64,000 nucleotides of DNA. It comes from Puccinia triticina. Lineage: Eukaryota > Basidiomycota > Pucciniomycetes > Pucciniales > Pucciniaceae. The notes below the pieces were generated by a model. It saw nothing but the letters and a program-made list of their open reading frames with translations, did no database searches and had not been told where the DNA came from. Position 1 is the first letter of the stretch, and each line of letters opens with the position of its first letter. Positions 54,203-64,000 of this stretch are shown in pieces. Location: the NCBI RefSeq assembly GCF_026914185.1, contig NC_070565.1, positions 2,356,001-2,420,000 of the forward strand, in the 5' to 3' direction. The translations under genes were made by a program, and so were the position numbers.

Positions 54203-54869
54203 TGTGGAACTCCTACTGTGCCAGGAGGTAGGAAGAGCGTTGAGGGGATAGGTGCTGTTGAGCTGCCCTTGTGGTCTGGGAAATGAGATGTGGATCGAAA
54301 AGTGATAGCGTTGGGGGGGGGGGGGATTTTTGAGAGACAACGGGAATGGTATTCCGTTGGCGGTGGTTGGTTTGTTGAGGATTGGATGATGATGATGGAT
54401 CAGGATCAGGGATAAAGGATCAGGAATAGTGCTGGGGATACTGCCAGCGGATCAGAAAAGGGTGATGGAATTTCTCTTGGATCAGAGCAAGTCCCATGCC
54501 GTCCCATCCTCCAAGTTCAAACTTGAACTTGGACTCTGGGGAGTGACATGTCACAGGACATGTCATCACATCCCTAACTACAAAACAACACCACAAGGAG
54601 AGAAAAGAAAACACAACACAACAACAACCAAAAGAAGAGAAGAAATAAAACAAACAAGATGAAATAAACCCACATGACTCATATGTTAGGACCAAGAAAC
54701 ATGAAAAAGAGCATAAAGAGAAAGAAGGGGGAAGGGATCTTGAAGGATATTGAGAATGAGGGGCTTGATGGGAATCTTGATGCTGAAGAGTCTTGCTGTT
54801 GAGATGTCTGATCTTGATGAATTCTGGATTTTGATGATCTTGAGGCCCTGTACCCATCTGGCCACCACA
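54203..54869 (-). repeat. Gypsy Y LTR, minus orientation
   Basis: On the minus strand it starts TGTGGTGGCCAGATGG (54869) and ends GGAGTTCCACA (54203). It is almost the same as 44928-45585 but inverted. The two outer ends of the 44928-54869 segment interrupt gypsy X gag at corresponding points. A G-homopolymer lies near 54314-54325. Confidence 0.85.
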
Positions 54870-55187
54870 ACGTTGAGGAGTTTTTGGAGTTCTACGAGCT
54901 ATCCACAGAGATTGATGATGTGTCAGACTACAATCAAGCTCGTCAGGCAGGCTGTTTTGTCACGGCCGAGATATTCAAGATCCTTGTTACGCTTGATGGC
55001 TACAAGCCGCTGGATTGGACTAAGCTTAAAGCCTCAATGCTTTTGTACTGGGGCAAGCTTGATAAAGCGCTGTACACCCAGCACAATTTGAGCAAGCTGG
55101 GTGAGACCTGGCAAGCCAAGGGTGGTGTATTGTTGGTTGCCAAATATCAGTAGTTCTGCAAGACTTGGGCTCCACTGCAGTCCTATC
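54870..55187 (+). pseudogene. Gypsy X gag, continuation after the nested block
   Basis: The plus frame reads VEEFLEFYELSTEIDDVSDY, NQARQAGCFVTAEIFKILVT, GYKPLDWTKLKASMLLYWGK and GETWQAKGGVLLVAKYQ, then a stop at 55153. It matches gypsy Y gag across the point where Harbinger inserted there, so it shows the uninterrupted target. It ends at 55187 where the LTR of copia 3 begins. Confidence 0.8.
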
Positions 55188-55850
55188 TGTTGAGTTGGAA
55201 TTAGATGACATGTGTGTCATATGCATATGCATGGTGGTGTTGTGGAGGTTCTGTAAATACACCCAATCAAACTGAAGAAAATTTTTCTCTTGCCTTATTG
55301 GTTTGTAACATTGCCGGAGTCATCTCGTATCAGGTTGTTCATCAATACCTCAAGACTCAAGAAGGTCGTTGTGAAGCACAACTGTAGTTGAGGTAAAGAA
55401 AGAAAATCTATTCAAAACACCAAACAGAATCACTCATCACAACATATTTGTTACTCAACGTTGCTAGCTTCAAGTAAACAGAAGGACACATCAGTTCAGG
55501 AGGAGTTAATCATCAACGCAAAACAGGAGTTCTAGTGTTTGTTTTTCTTTGATCTCTAAATTGTTTAGCTTGTGTGATTAAAATTACTAAATTGTGTTTG
55601 TTTCTTAGTTTATTGCTGCTATAGTGTCTTGTTGTTCTCAAATACTTGTCTGAGTTGTGTTCAGTTCATCAGTATAGATAGCTTCTTTATCTTGTTAGTT
55701 TTCTCATTTCATTTGTCTTGGTTCTTCATTGATTGTTTGACTCATTGTTTTTTCTTTCATTGTTTCTTTCATTTCTGTTATAGTTTCTACTACTGCTGGC
55801 TGAGAGAAATACAAAGGTTTACAACAAAGAGCACTCAAATACTCATCTCA
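55188..55850 (+). repeat. Copia 3 5' LTR
   Basis: It starts TGTTGAGTTGGAATTAGATG and ends AATACTCATCTCA, that is TG..CA. It is followed directly by TGGTAGCAAGATTTGACTC, a plausible primer site. The 3' LTR lies outside the window. The middle is T-rich (55540-55790). Confidence 0.7.
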
Positions 55851-55866
55851 TGGTAGCAAGATTTGA
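55851..55866 (+). other. Copia 3 primer-binding site
   Basis: TGGTAGCAAGATTTGA starts right after the LTR. Its first bases are complementary to a tRNA end of the type ..GCTACCA, as in fungal initiator methionine tRNA. The assignment to that tRNA is from general knowledge, not from a tRNA in this window. Confidence 0.5.
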
Positions 55867-55938
55867 CTCTTGAACCTTACTTTCAGCTCAGAGTTAGAGA
55901 GGATTTAGAACGCAAACTGAACACAATCAACCCAAAAA

Positions 55939-58610
55939 ATGTCAGAGGATTCTGATTCATCTATCAATAATTGATCATTGATTCGTGTTGACAAACTTAC
56001 CTTGAACAATTGGGTTCAGTGGAAATCAAGATTCACTTTATATCTTAAACGACACAAACTTCAGGATCTACTTGATCAAAAATGGGTTGCCGACAAAAAG
56101 AAGGCAAAAGCATTCACCAAGAAGAACAACAAGGCTTTGGACGCATTGTATGGCTTGGTTAGCAAAGAACTTCATAACAAAATTCTGGAGAACAATACAT
56201 CCTTTCCGGATGCTTGGGATGCTTTAGCTTCAGCTTGTGGACAGAACTCTGTCATAACCACTTGCGCAGCTTACAAGAAAGTTTACTCGTTGCGATATCA
56301 ACCAGGCACTTCACTAACTGAGCACATCTCGGCGTTCAAGAGCGCATACACTCAGCTTTCGGACATAACATCAAATTATGTACAAGCTAGTTTGGCACAG
56401 TAACATTGTTTAGGGCCGCAGCATTATTTTTGGATAGCCTGGAAAATGACTCAGACATGGCACCTCTTGTTCAAACGTGTTATGATATTGTTCCATTTAC
56501 ATTAAAAAATGTTAGCAATTGCATTCTAATTGAAGCCCAACGCCAAAAGACTTGTTCCAAAACTCAGGATAATGTTATGTTCACTTCATCTTTGAATCCT
56601 CCGTCAAAGTTGAATAAGAAGAAGTCAAAGTTAGCGAGTGGCCCTAAACCTAAAGCAGTTGCGCCTACGTTAAACAATGGCAGTCAATCTATGTCTAGTA
56701 AGGGAAAATCTCCAAATCAGCAGTCAACTCCAAAAGCAATCTCCTCCGACTCCGTCGAAAATCATATACAGAAAATCAAACAATCCTTCAGTGATCTTAC
56801 GCAGTTAATGAAGAAATTTGCATCAACAAACATGCTAGGAATGGTTCACAATTCCCAGGAAGTCACTGAAGCACGGAGTCCATTTAAAGTGGACTCTGAT
56901 CAATCAAATTTCTTTGTTGCCACAGTGCAACATACATCAAGAGAGTACTTTTCTTATTTTTTGGTTTTCAATACTGGAGCAACGCAGTCTTGCGTGATAA
57001 ATCTAGAGTTGCTTAGCAATGTTCAACCCTTAACAAATACTTTATGAATACATTCTCATCTCCAATCAAAGCTACGCATGTTGGCACACTTAAGATAGGC
57101 AACTACTTTATTGACCCGGTGTTTCATGTTCCTAGTGGCTGTGCAAATATCATTTCTGCAACTCAACTAACTGATCACGGTTTAAAGCCACACTTTAAAA
57201 TGGATCAATTTTTGATTAAGGGTGGTGAAAAGATTGTTGCAACGTTTCCGCAAATTGGTAAATTATTCATGAGCCCAATCTCTGAATACATCTGTGTTGT
57301 CAATATGAAAATTCCAGATGATTTCAACTGGCACTTTGGTTTGGGACACGCTTCAGATAAATATGTTGCATTATTTTTTTGACACAATAACACTTCTTCT
57401 AGTGGATCAACTAAGTCTAAGGATTGCAATATTTGCATAAAAGGAAAAATTCAACGTACACCTCACACTCGGAAGTTGACCTCATCAAGTTTACCATTTC
57501 ATCAACTACACACGGATGTTCTTCAAATCTCTCCTCCATCAAAGCTTGGTTTCTGGTACATTTTGGTTGTCATTGACGATGCAACCCGGTTTAATCAAAT
57601 CTACATGCTCAAAGCAAAGTCCAAATTCAAATCAAAATTGCTCTTGTTAATTGAAGAACTCAAAAACAAGATTCAACGTACACCGGCGTATATCCACAGT
57701 GATTGTGGTGGTGAATTGAGCTTGACAAGTTTCTTAAACAAGTTGACCAAATTTGGAATTTCAATTGAGCGGGGTCCGGCAAACTGTCCTCAAACCAATG
57801 GCGTTGCTGAAAGGTTTAATGGAGTGTTATTGGAGAAGATGAGATGTATGCTCCTTCAGTCTCAGGTTCCACAATCCATGTGGCATGAAGCTGCATCTCA
57901 TGCATCAACTCTTCTAAACGTCTTACCTCACTCATTGATTAACTGGGTGTCACCTACATCTCTATTGGCCAAGACAAATTTGCTGATTGAACCCAATCAA
58001 ACAACCATGCCGTTGATAATGTTTGGTGCTAGAGTTGTGGTCCATCATCCAGATTCACTAAAACTGAAGGCTCGCGGTGTTGAACTGCAGTTTTTAGGTT
58101 TTGAACCGTTTTCCGAGGCTACTCAATTTTACAATTCTTTGGTTCATCGCATTGTCATTAGCCGGGACTATGTGGTATCAACTTTTAAAGCTACACCAGA
58201 AACTGTGTTTCCTATGAAGGACATCAAGTCACTTTCACGTATTGTCACCAACTCTGAAAGCAAACTTCCAAGGCTAGTGGCTTGGCTTCCTGGTAAATAC
58301 AAGTCGGGTAACTCGTCCAAATCAGAGTTGCAGGGATCCGTGGAATCATCTTTGTCATCTGAGGAGTCTGATTTGGGTGAGGAGTCGAGTGAAGAAGATG
58401 AGGGACCTACAGGAATCCGGTCATTTGAGGATGAAGATAAGAGTTCAAAGTCGGATGATGACTCAGATGTATCGGCCAAAACCAAGGCTAGATGGCTTCA
58501 TCATTGGAAACAGGTTCAAATTGAAAAAGCAAGATCAACCGTTCAGACGGGCGGAACAACTGAACCAATTCATGTTGATAACTCTTTGCAGGCGCCTTCA
58601 AATCAGGGTC
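55939..58610 (+). pseudogene. Copia 3 gag-protease-integrase (first part)
   Basis: The ATG at 55939 (MSEDSDSSINN) meets a TGA after 11 codons. Gag then continues in frame (LNNWVQWKSRFTLYLKRHKL, DAWDALASACGQNS) to a TAA at 56401. Another frame (56406-57047) carries the gag tail and protease YFLVFNTGATQSCVI, where the catalytic D of DTGA is N. Next are GAG-pre-integrase (FNWHFGLGHASDKY, 57320) and integrase in an open frame 57476-58610: LHTDVLQ, VVIDDATRF, AYIHSDCGGEL, NCPQTNGVAERFNG, then a serine- and acid-rich linker. Copia 4 interrupts it after NQG. The reverse transcriptase resumes at 63506. Confidence 0.85.
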
Positions 58611-59065
58611 TAAGAACTTTTGAGGCAAAACTAGAGTTGATGATTTCAGTTTGAGAAGACAAAGAGATAGAGACAAATAACAAAACAAGAGAGAAACTGA
58701 AATATACCTAGAGGAACACTTTGGTAGAGCAACAAGATAAAACAATAGAAAACAAAACAGAAACAACAGACAGCAAAAGAAGAGACTGAGAGACAAGAAT
58801 CAGTAACAAGATGAGGACCACATGACCAGGAGCAAAGAGGGAAGAAAGAAGATGTAATTACTACCACTCTTGACTGATGCAGCTGGTGATCTCAAGCAAC
58901 AACAATGACTGGACTTGGTTTTTGTTGAGTGTTGTTCGTTGGGTGGGTAGGATTTGTTTGGTCCGGATCGAGATGAGGAGAAGGTCCAGGGGCGGAGTTC
59001 CATTGGGTTAAAGGCAACCAACTGCGGAGCGCATGAGCACCAGCCAAGTTTCTCAAATTCCAACA
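58611..59065 (-). repeat. Copia 4 3' LTR
   Basis: On the minus strand it starts TGTTGGAATTTGAGAAACTT (59065) after the purine tract GAATGTGGGAG, and ends AAAGTTCTTA. It is 455 bp long and differs from the LTR at 63051-63505 by five substitutions that I could count (about 1.1%), with no indels. Two of the five are C/T differences at CpG sites. Confidence 0.9.
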
Positions 59066-59076
59066 CTCCCACATTC

Positions 59077-62000
59077 TCATTGCCAATCAGGCGATGAGCA
59101 CAGAAACTGAAGACCCCTCAGCGCTCTTTTTATTGACAATTTGCCTACTGCTTTGGTCAGAAAGTTGGCTAGCATCTGATTTGTGGCAATGAACTGGAGA
59201 GTGATTGACTTGAGTTTGATTTCTCGACGGATGAAATGATGTTGTAGATCCATGTGTTTTGTTTTGTAGTTTGAATGATTTGATGCATCATTTGCTGGAG
59301 CAATTGCCCCCTGGTTGTCCTCAAAGATTTGTGTTGGGCCCGGGATTTTGATGTTGAAAATCTTGTTTAGAAGAGTCTTGATCCACATTATCTCCTTGGT
59401 TATGTCTCCGAGTGATTTGTATTCTGCCTTGGTTGATGACAGAGATAGAGTTGGCTGCTTCTTTGACTTCCACAAGATTACGTTGCCCTTAAATAGGACC
59501 AGATTCCCTGAGACTGACCGGCAAGATTCCAGACAGGAGGCCCAGTCAGCATCTGCGTATCCAACCAGTTTGTCTTGTGGATTAGGATTCCGCAATAGTT
59601 TGAGTCCTACATCCCGCGTTCCCTTCAGATACCAGAAGACTTGTACGCCAGCCTGCCAGTGTAAAGTTCCTGGGTTGTTGAGGAACTGAGACAGCAAACT
59701 GACAGCAAAGGTTATGTCTGGCCTGGTTGTGACACTGATGTAGTTGAGAGCTCCGACTAAAGACAGGTAGTTATTGCCGGATTTGAGATGCTTGATTTTT
59801 TTGGCCTTTGAGGCCTGCACCAGATGTCCACCTGGTTTCATGGGGGTGGAAGCTGGAAAAAAGTGCTGGAGACCAAATTGCTCAAGTTGTGCGTCAATGT
59901 AGTGACACTGCAATAGGGTTACAGAGTCCAATTCTTGAATGACATTCATTCCAAACAGTAGTTTTGATTCACCTAGGTCCTTTATCTTGTATTCCTGTCT
60001 CACTTCCTCCTTGAAACTGTCCGGGTCTTTGCTGAAGATTTCTAGGTCGTCAACGTGGAGTTACAGGAAGGTACCTTTCCTCCAGAACACACAAGGTTCT
60101 GCATCACATTGTTTAAATCCAATCTTGAATAACCACTGAGTTAGGGTCCGGTGCCACGCATTGGGTGCCTGCTTAAGGCCGTACATTGCGTTGTTGAGCT
60201 TGAGGACGTGGTTTTTGGGAATGTTGACCCCCTGTGGTGGGTTCAGATAAATGTCTTCTTCCAACGGAGCATTCAAGAAAGCACTCTTGATGTCAATTTG
60301 ATGGAATGAGAGATCCCTTTTTAACACCAGAATTATAATCATCCGCAGTGAGACCATCTTGCCTGTTGGGGCGTAAGTGTCGAAGTAGTCGACTCCTTCA
60401 GTCTGCTGGAAACCTTTTGCACAAAGGCGCGCCTTGTATTCAAGCAGAACATTCAGTTGATCACTTTTCACCTTGAACACCCACGTGCAATTGATTCTTT
60501 TCTGGTCTTCCTGCTTCTTCACGATTATGCACACATAATGACTGTTCATGTTGGATATCTCCTTGTTGATGGCTTTCTTCCAGAACAATGAATTGGCGGA
60601 GTTTATAGCCTGGATGTACGACTTTGGAGTGTTCTCTTCAGGATCAGTTGTTTTGGTGAGGTAGACGAGAATAGAATTGCCACAACAATCCACGGACAGA
60701 ACATTGTCTGTGGAAATCTCGCTGCTGATGTCTCCCAGTGCTGTTGCTGCTTCTGCAATCTTGTTGTCGGAGCTGCGAGTGTTGTTATCCTCAGGCCGTC
60801 CAGGGACTTCCGGATTGGTAGACCTTGAGTTGCTTTCCTCGGAAGGGTTTGGATCTTCCATGGAGTGGCAAGTCAAATAGGTCTTCTTCCACATCCTCAG
60901 ATTGACCTGACAACCCTGGAAAGACCGACTTGTCAAATTTGACATTTTGGATTCTGAAAACTTTCTTGGACGACGGTTTGTAGATCCAATATGACGAAAA
61001 GTTGTTTTCATAGCCCAGCATGATCCCTTTCTCTGCGGTAGGCAATAGCTTGAATTTCCGCTGTTCCTTTGGGATTAAAGAGTAGGAGGAGCACCCAAAT
61101 GGTCTGAGGACTTCAAGATTTGCCAGTCTCCCTGTCCAGATGGTGTAGGGGATTGAGAAGTTCCGAGTGGCCAATGGAGTGAGATTGGAAAGTTGAGTGG
61201 CCGTGTTAACCGCCTCCGCCCAGTATGATTTAGGGAGTCAAGATTGTACTAGCAGGCAGCGGGCCTTCACGATGATTGTTTGGTTTGTCCGTTCAGCCAT
61301 GCCATTATTTTGTGGTGTGTAGGCCGGCAAGATGTGATGTACCAAGCCGTCACACTTGCAGACATTCATGAAAGCCTTGTTGACAAACTCTCCCCCGCCA
61401 TCCAAGATGATGGTTTGTAGCTTCTTGCCCGTTTGAGATTCTGCTGAGGATCAGAACTCCGCAAATTTTTTGAACGTCTCTGCTTTGAACCTGAGGAATT
61501 TCACTGTCTTGAATCCACTGAATTGATCCACAATGGTCAGGAAGTATAGATATCCTGCCGTTGATTTGACTGAGAATGGACCAACCAGGTCCATGTGAAT
61601 GACTTCCAGAACTCTTGTGGCACTTTTGAAATGACCTTTATATGGCAATGCCTTGAGCTTACACAGTCCTCAGTAATGGAATCAGGCACAAGTGCCTTCT
61701 GATACTTGGGGTTTGGGTGACCCAGACGCATGTGCCAGTCTGGAGTGACTGGACTTGAGAGATAGGTAGAAGCTGACTTAATTGCATCAAAGAAAGAAGA
61801 GGGAGATAGTTCTAAGAGGTTATTTTTGACTGTCCCATCCAGTTCAAATCCGTCGTCAATGGTCACTTTGAATCTGTTTTTTTTGGTCTTGTTGATCACC
61901 AAGTTATTGTTGAACAGGCGTGGAACGGACAGGAGACAACAATTGAGAGCTTGAACCAACAGAACGTTCTTGAGTACAAGCTTTAAACCGTCTTGATTGA

Positions 62001-63007
62001 CTAGAACGGCCGATCCAATGGAGGTTGCTTTGAGGAAGTTTTTGTGTCCACTGGTTGAGATTTGCATGTTTGTGTCCGATTGAGGCAAGAAAACGGCTGG
62101 GTCATTCACCATGTGATGGGTTTCTCCAGTGTCCAGGACAATGGATTTGCTGGGCACTTAAACAAGGAGGGCCAATACTTTGGATTCGTGGCCATTGTCC
62201 ACTTCGGTGGAGGACCCCACAACTCTGGTCGAAGTTCCGGATGAAGCTGGTAGCAATGGTCCTTGTCATGAGAGGTTGCGGCCGGATTGTGCTTGTTGGG
62301 CTCGCAGCAAATCTTGGTTCAATTCTTGGTTTGACAACAGCCTTTTTTTTTAGTCCCCTTACTGGACTTGTGCATTAGGGCCAAGGCGTCACCTTCTTCA
62401 GTGGACTTGGATGCGGGTTTGAGAAGCGGCTTGGTTTTTCGAGAGTCATTGAGGTGTACCATCTCTTGAAGCTTGCTGAGGACGGCAGTTGGGTTCTCAC
62501 AGATGACTTCGTTCATAATTATGTTGTCCACAAGATTGTAGAGATCCTCCAAGAGCTTCGACAGGATTGAGAAGCTGAGAATGTTGTCTGGCACACCAAG
62601 GTTGAGCATTTGGATCTCGTTGAGAATTTTGCGCATATCAGTAATGAAGGTGGCAAGAGTGCCACCGTATTTGTACCTCATGAATTGCAGCCATACTCAT
62701 CCCTTGTTGTTGACGGAGGAGGAGGCAAAGCGAGCGCGGATGCTGTTCCAGATGGTGAACGGAGACTGGGCGATGTCTGGAGTGACTACCGTTTTGAAGA
62801 CTGGTTTGCTAATGTGGCTCATAAGAATGTGGACCACTTCGGCGTGCTTAGTGGCTCTCCTTCAAGATCTAGCGGGGGTTCAAGAACATATTTGATGAAT
62901 CCCATGTGACGTAGATAGGCTGTCATTTGCATTGACCATTGGAGAAAGTTGCTCTCCGTGAGTGCAGGAATATTGGTCTTGGTCGTGTGGTTATTGGTGT
63001 CTGCCAT
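59077..63007 (-). pseudogene. Copia 4 gag-pol with several breaks
   Basis: Gag starts at an ATG at 63007 (MADTNNHTTKTNIPALTESN). It shifts near 62830, continues at 62319-62681 (FITDMRKILNEIQML), and then comes protease SIVLDTGETHHMVND (about 62140). GAG-pre-integrase follows (DWHMRLGHPNPKYQK). Integrase has VIHMDLVGPFSV, TIILDGGGEFVNKAF, YTPQNNGMAERTNQT and a stop in VQS-LPKSYW. After a shift near 60870, reverse transcriptase runs with YKARLCAKGFQQTEGVDYFD, DIKSAFLNAPLEEDIYL and MYGLKQAPNAWH, then a TAA at 60061 just before LHVDDLEIF. RNase H is at 59077-60003 (YADADWASCLESCRSVSG, SSTKAEYKSLGD, FEDNQGAIAPAND). The overall order is complete. The lesions are two stops and three or more frameshifts. 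Confidence 0.9.
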
Positions 63008-63023
63008 TGCAATCCTCTAGGTG

Positions 63024-63050
63024 TTTTGGCGCTGAGAGAGACTGTAAATC
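63024..63050 (-). other. Copia 4 primer-binding site matching the tRNA-Tyr anticodon region
   Basis: Immediately after the 5' LTR on the minus strand comes GATTTACAGTCTCTCTCAGC. Its complement contains GAGACTGTAAATC, the same 13 bases found in the anticodon arm of the tRNA-Tyr copy at 54152-54164. There is no tRNA 3' end (CCA) match. This suggests priming by a tRNA fragment cut in the anticodon arm, as known for Drosophila copia with initiator methionine tRNA. Confidence 0.55.
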
Positions 63051-63505
63051 TAAGAACTTTTGAGGCAAAACTAGAGTTGATGATTTCAGTTTGAGAAGAC
63101 AAAGAGATAGAGACAAATAACAAAACAAGAGAGAAACTGAAATATACGTAGAGGACCACTTTGGTAGAGCAACAAGATAAAACAATAGAAAACAAAACAG
63201 AAACAACAGACAGCAAAAGAAGAGACTGAGAGACAAGAATCAGTAACAAGATGAGGACCACATGACCAGGAGCAAAGAGGGAAGAAAGAAGATGTAATTA
63301 CCACCACTCTTGACTGATGCAGCTGGTGATCTCAAGCAACAACAATGACTGGACTTGGTTTTTGTTGAGTGTTGTTTGTTGGGTGGGTAGGATTTGTTTG
63401 GTCCGGATTGAGATGAGGAGAAGGTCCAGGGGCGGAGTTCCATTGGGTTAAAGGCAACCAACTGCGGAGCGCATGAGCACCAGCCAAGTTTCTCAAATTC
63501 CAACA
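63051..63505 (-). repeat. Copia 4 5' LTR
   Basis: Its 455 bp pair with 58611-59065. The outer flanks are GGGTC (58606-58610) and GGGTT (63506-63510), a 5-bp target duplication with one difference. Removing the element rejoins the copia 3 reading frame. Confidence 0.9.
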
Positions 63506-64000
63506 GGGTTGTCATTTCAAATTGTCAGATTCAAATCTCAGGGGTTTGAAACCAAGCTGGGAGTGGTCAAATCTCAAACCGTAGAAGGAAATTTGTGGTG
63601 ATGTGGATCCAGCAAATATAGTACCAGGCAGATGTCGGCTTTTACCTCAAGCATCTGGTTCTGCAATTGACAAGCAACCTGAAGTAGTAAATTTGGTTCA
63701 GGAATTGACCATGTCTGATGCGTTGGCGATTCCAAAGGAGCAACCAATGTGGATTGAAGCTATGACCAATGAACATGCATCACAACTGGCACATATCACT
63801 GGTGACCTTGTTCCACCGCCAAAGGATAAGAAAATCATAGGTGGCATGTGGGTCTTATGTCAAAAATCAAACGAGGCAAATGAAGTTATAAGATATAATG
63901 CTTGTTGGGTTGGTTTTGGAAATCATCAAGAGAAAAATAAGTATTATTTTCTCACCTATGCGTTAGTTGGTTGTATTGAGACATTCAAATTGCTGTTGTC
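63506..64000 (+). pseudogene. Copia 3 reverse transcriptase, continuation (runs off the window)
   Basis: The frame from the integrase linker resumes (CHFKLSDSNLRGLKP), meets one TAG near 63580, and continues with DVDPANIVPGRCRLLPQ, ALAIPKEQPMWIEAMTNEHA, GDLVPPPKDKKIIGGMWVL, RYNACWVGFGNHQEKNKYYF and YALVGCIETFKLLLS. This is the start of the copia reverse transcriptase (compare KARWVVLGNHQE..Y..T.A.V in relatives). The catalytic YVDD lies beyond the window edge. Confidence 0.85.

Overview
This window looks like repeat-rich nuclear DNA of a basidiomycete fungus, most likely a rust (order Pucciniales). The clues are short introns of about 59-79 bp with GT..AG ends, Ty1/copia, Ty3/gypsy, PIF/Harbinger, Tc1/mariner and MULE-like elements stacked inside one another, and several degraded proteins that resemble uncharacterised multicopy rust families I remember but could not check here. 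I see no intact host housekeeping gene in 64 kb, no rRNA and no convincing functional tRNA.

Layout. 1-4.8 kb holds foldback and MITE elements: a 171-bp palindrome, a 147-bp Harbinger-type MITE, a 1.7-kb MULE-like foldback with a target duplication, and a 0.9-kb foldback built from an inverted repeat array. 4.9-9.8 kb is a decayed copia element (minus) with a 171-bp terminal repeat. 9.8-12.3 kb has a plus-strand copia scrap and a relic of a second Harbinger-type element (transposase tail facing a Myb/SANT-like gene). 12.3-22.9 kb is mostly relics: a Tc1/mariner transposase, two rust-family pseudogenes (one with readable introns), tRNA-like sequence and another copia fragment. 22.9-28.1 kb is a second, longer copia element (minus). 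28-34.6 kb carries a 165-bp hairpin, an intron-bearing pseudogene (31.4-33.1 kb) and a chimeric pseudogene with a dynein heavy-chain exon. 34.8-37.3 kb is a dead gypsy pol interrupted by a tRNA-derived SINE. 39.4-43.4 kb is non-coding tandem repeat DNA with a MULE-like foldback that itself contains a MITE.

From 43.7 kb to the right edge the window is one nested stack. Gypsy X (LTR at 43676) is split at 44927/54870. The insert is gypsy-Y sequence bounded by two nearly identical LTRs in opposite orientation. Gypsy Y's gag is split by a structurally complete 5,398-bp PIF/Harbinger element (46199-51596, 20-bp inverted ends, AAT target duplication) carrying an intron-containing transposase and DNA-binding partner genes. 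Gypsy X's gag is then cut at 55188 by copia 3 (plus), and copia 3 is cut at 58610 by copia 4 (minus, LTRs about 1% diverged). Copia 3 reverse transcriptase resumes at 63506 and runs off the window.

The most interesting signals are: (a) the Harbinger element, with two of three expected catalytic aspartates read as asparagine, together with two MITEs in the same window that share its end motif and 3-bp target; (b) the gypsy primer sites, which hold a long antisense copy of a spliced tRNA-Tyr 3' half, while copia 4 appears to use the anticodon region of the same tRNA, as expected for half-tRNA priming; (c) a young but multiply broken copia 4; and (d) MULE-like foldbacks, one with an empty-site copy next door that confirms the insertion.
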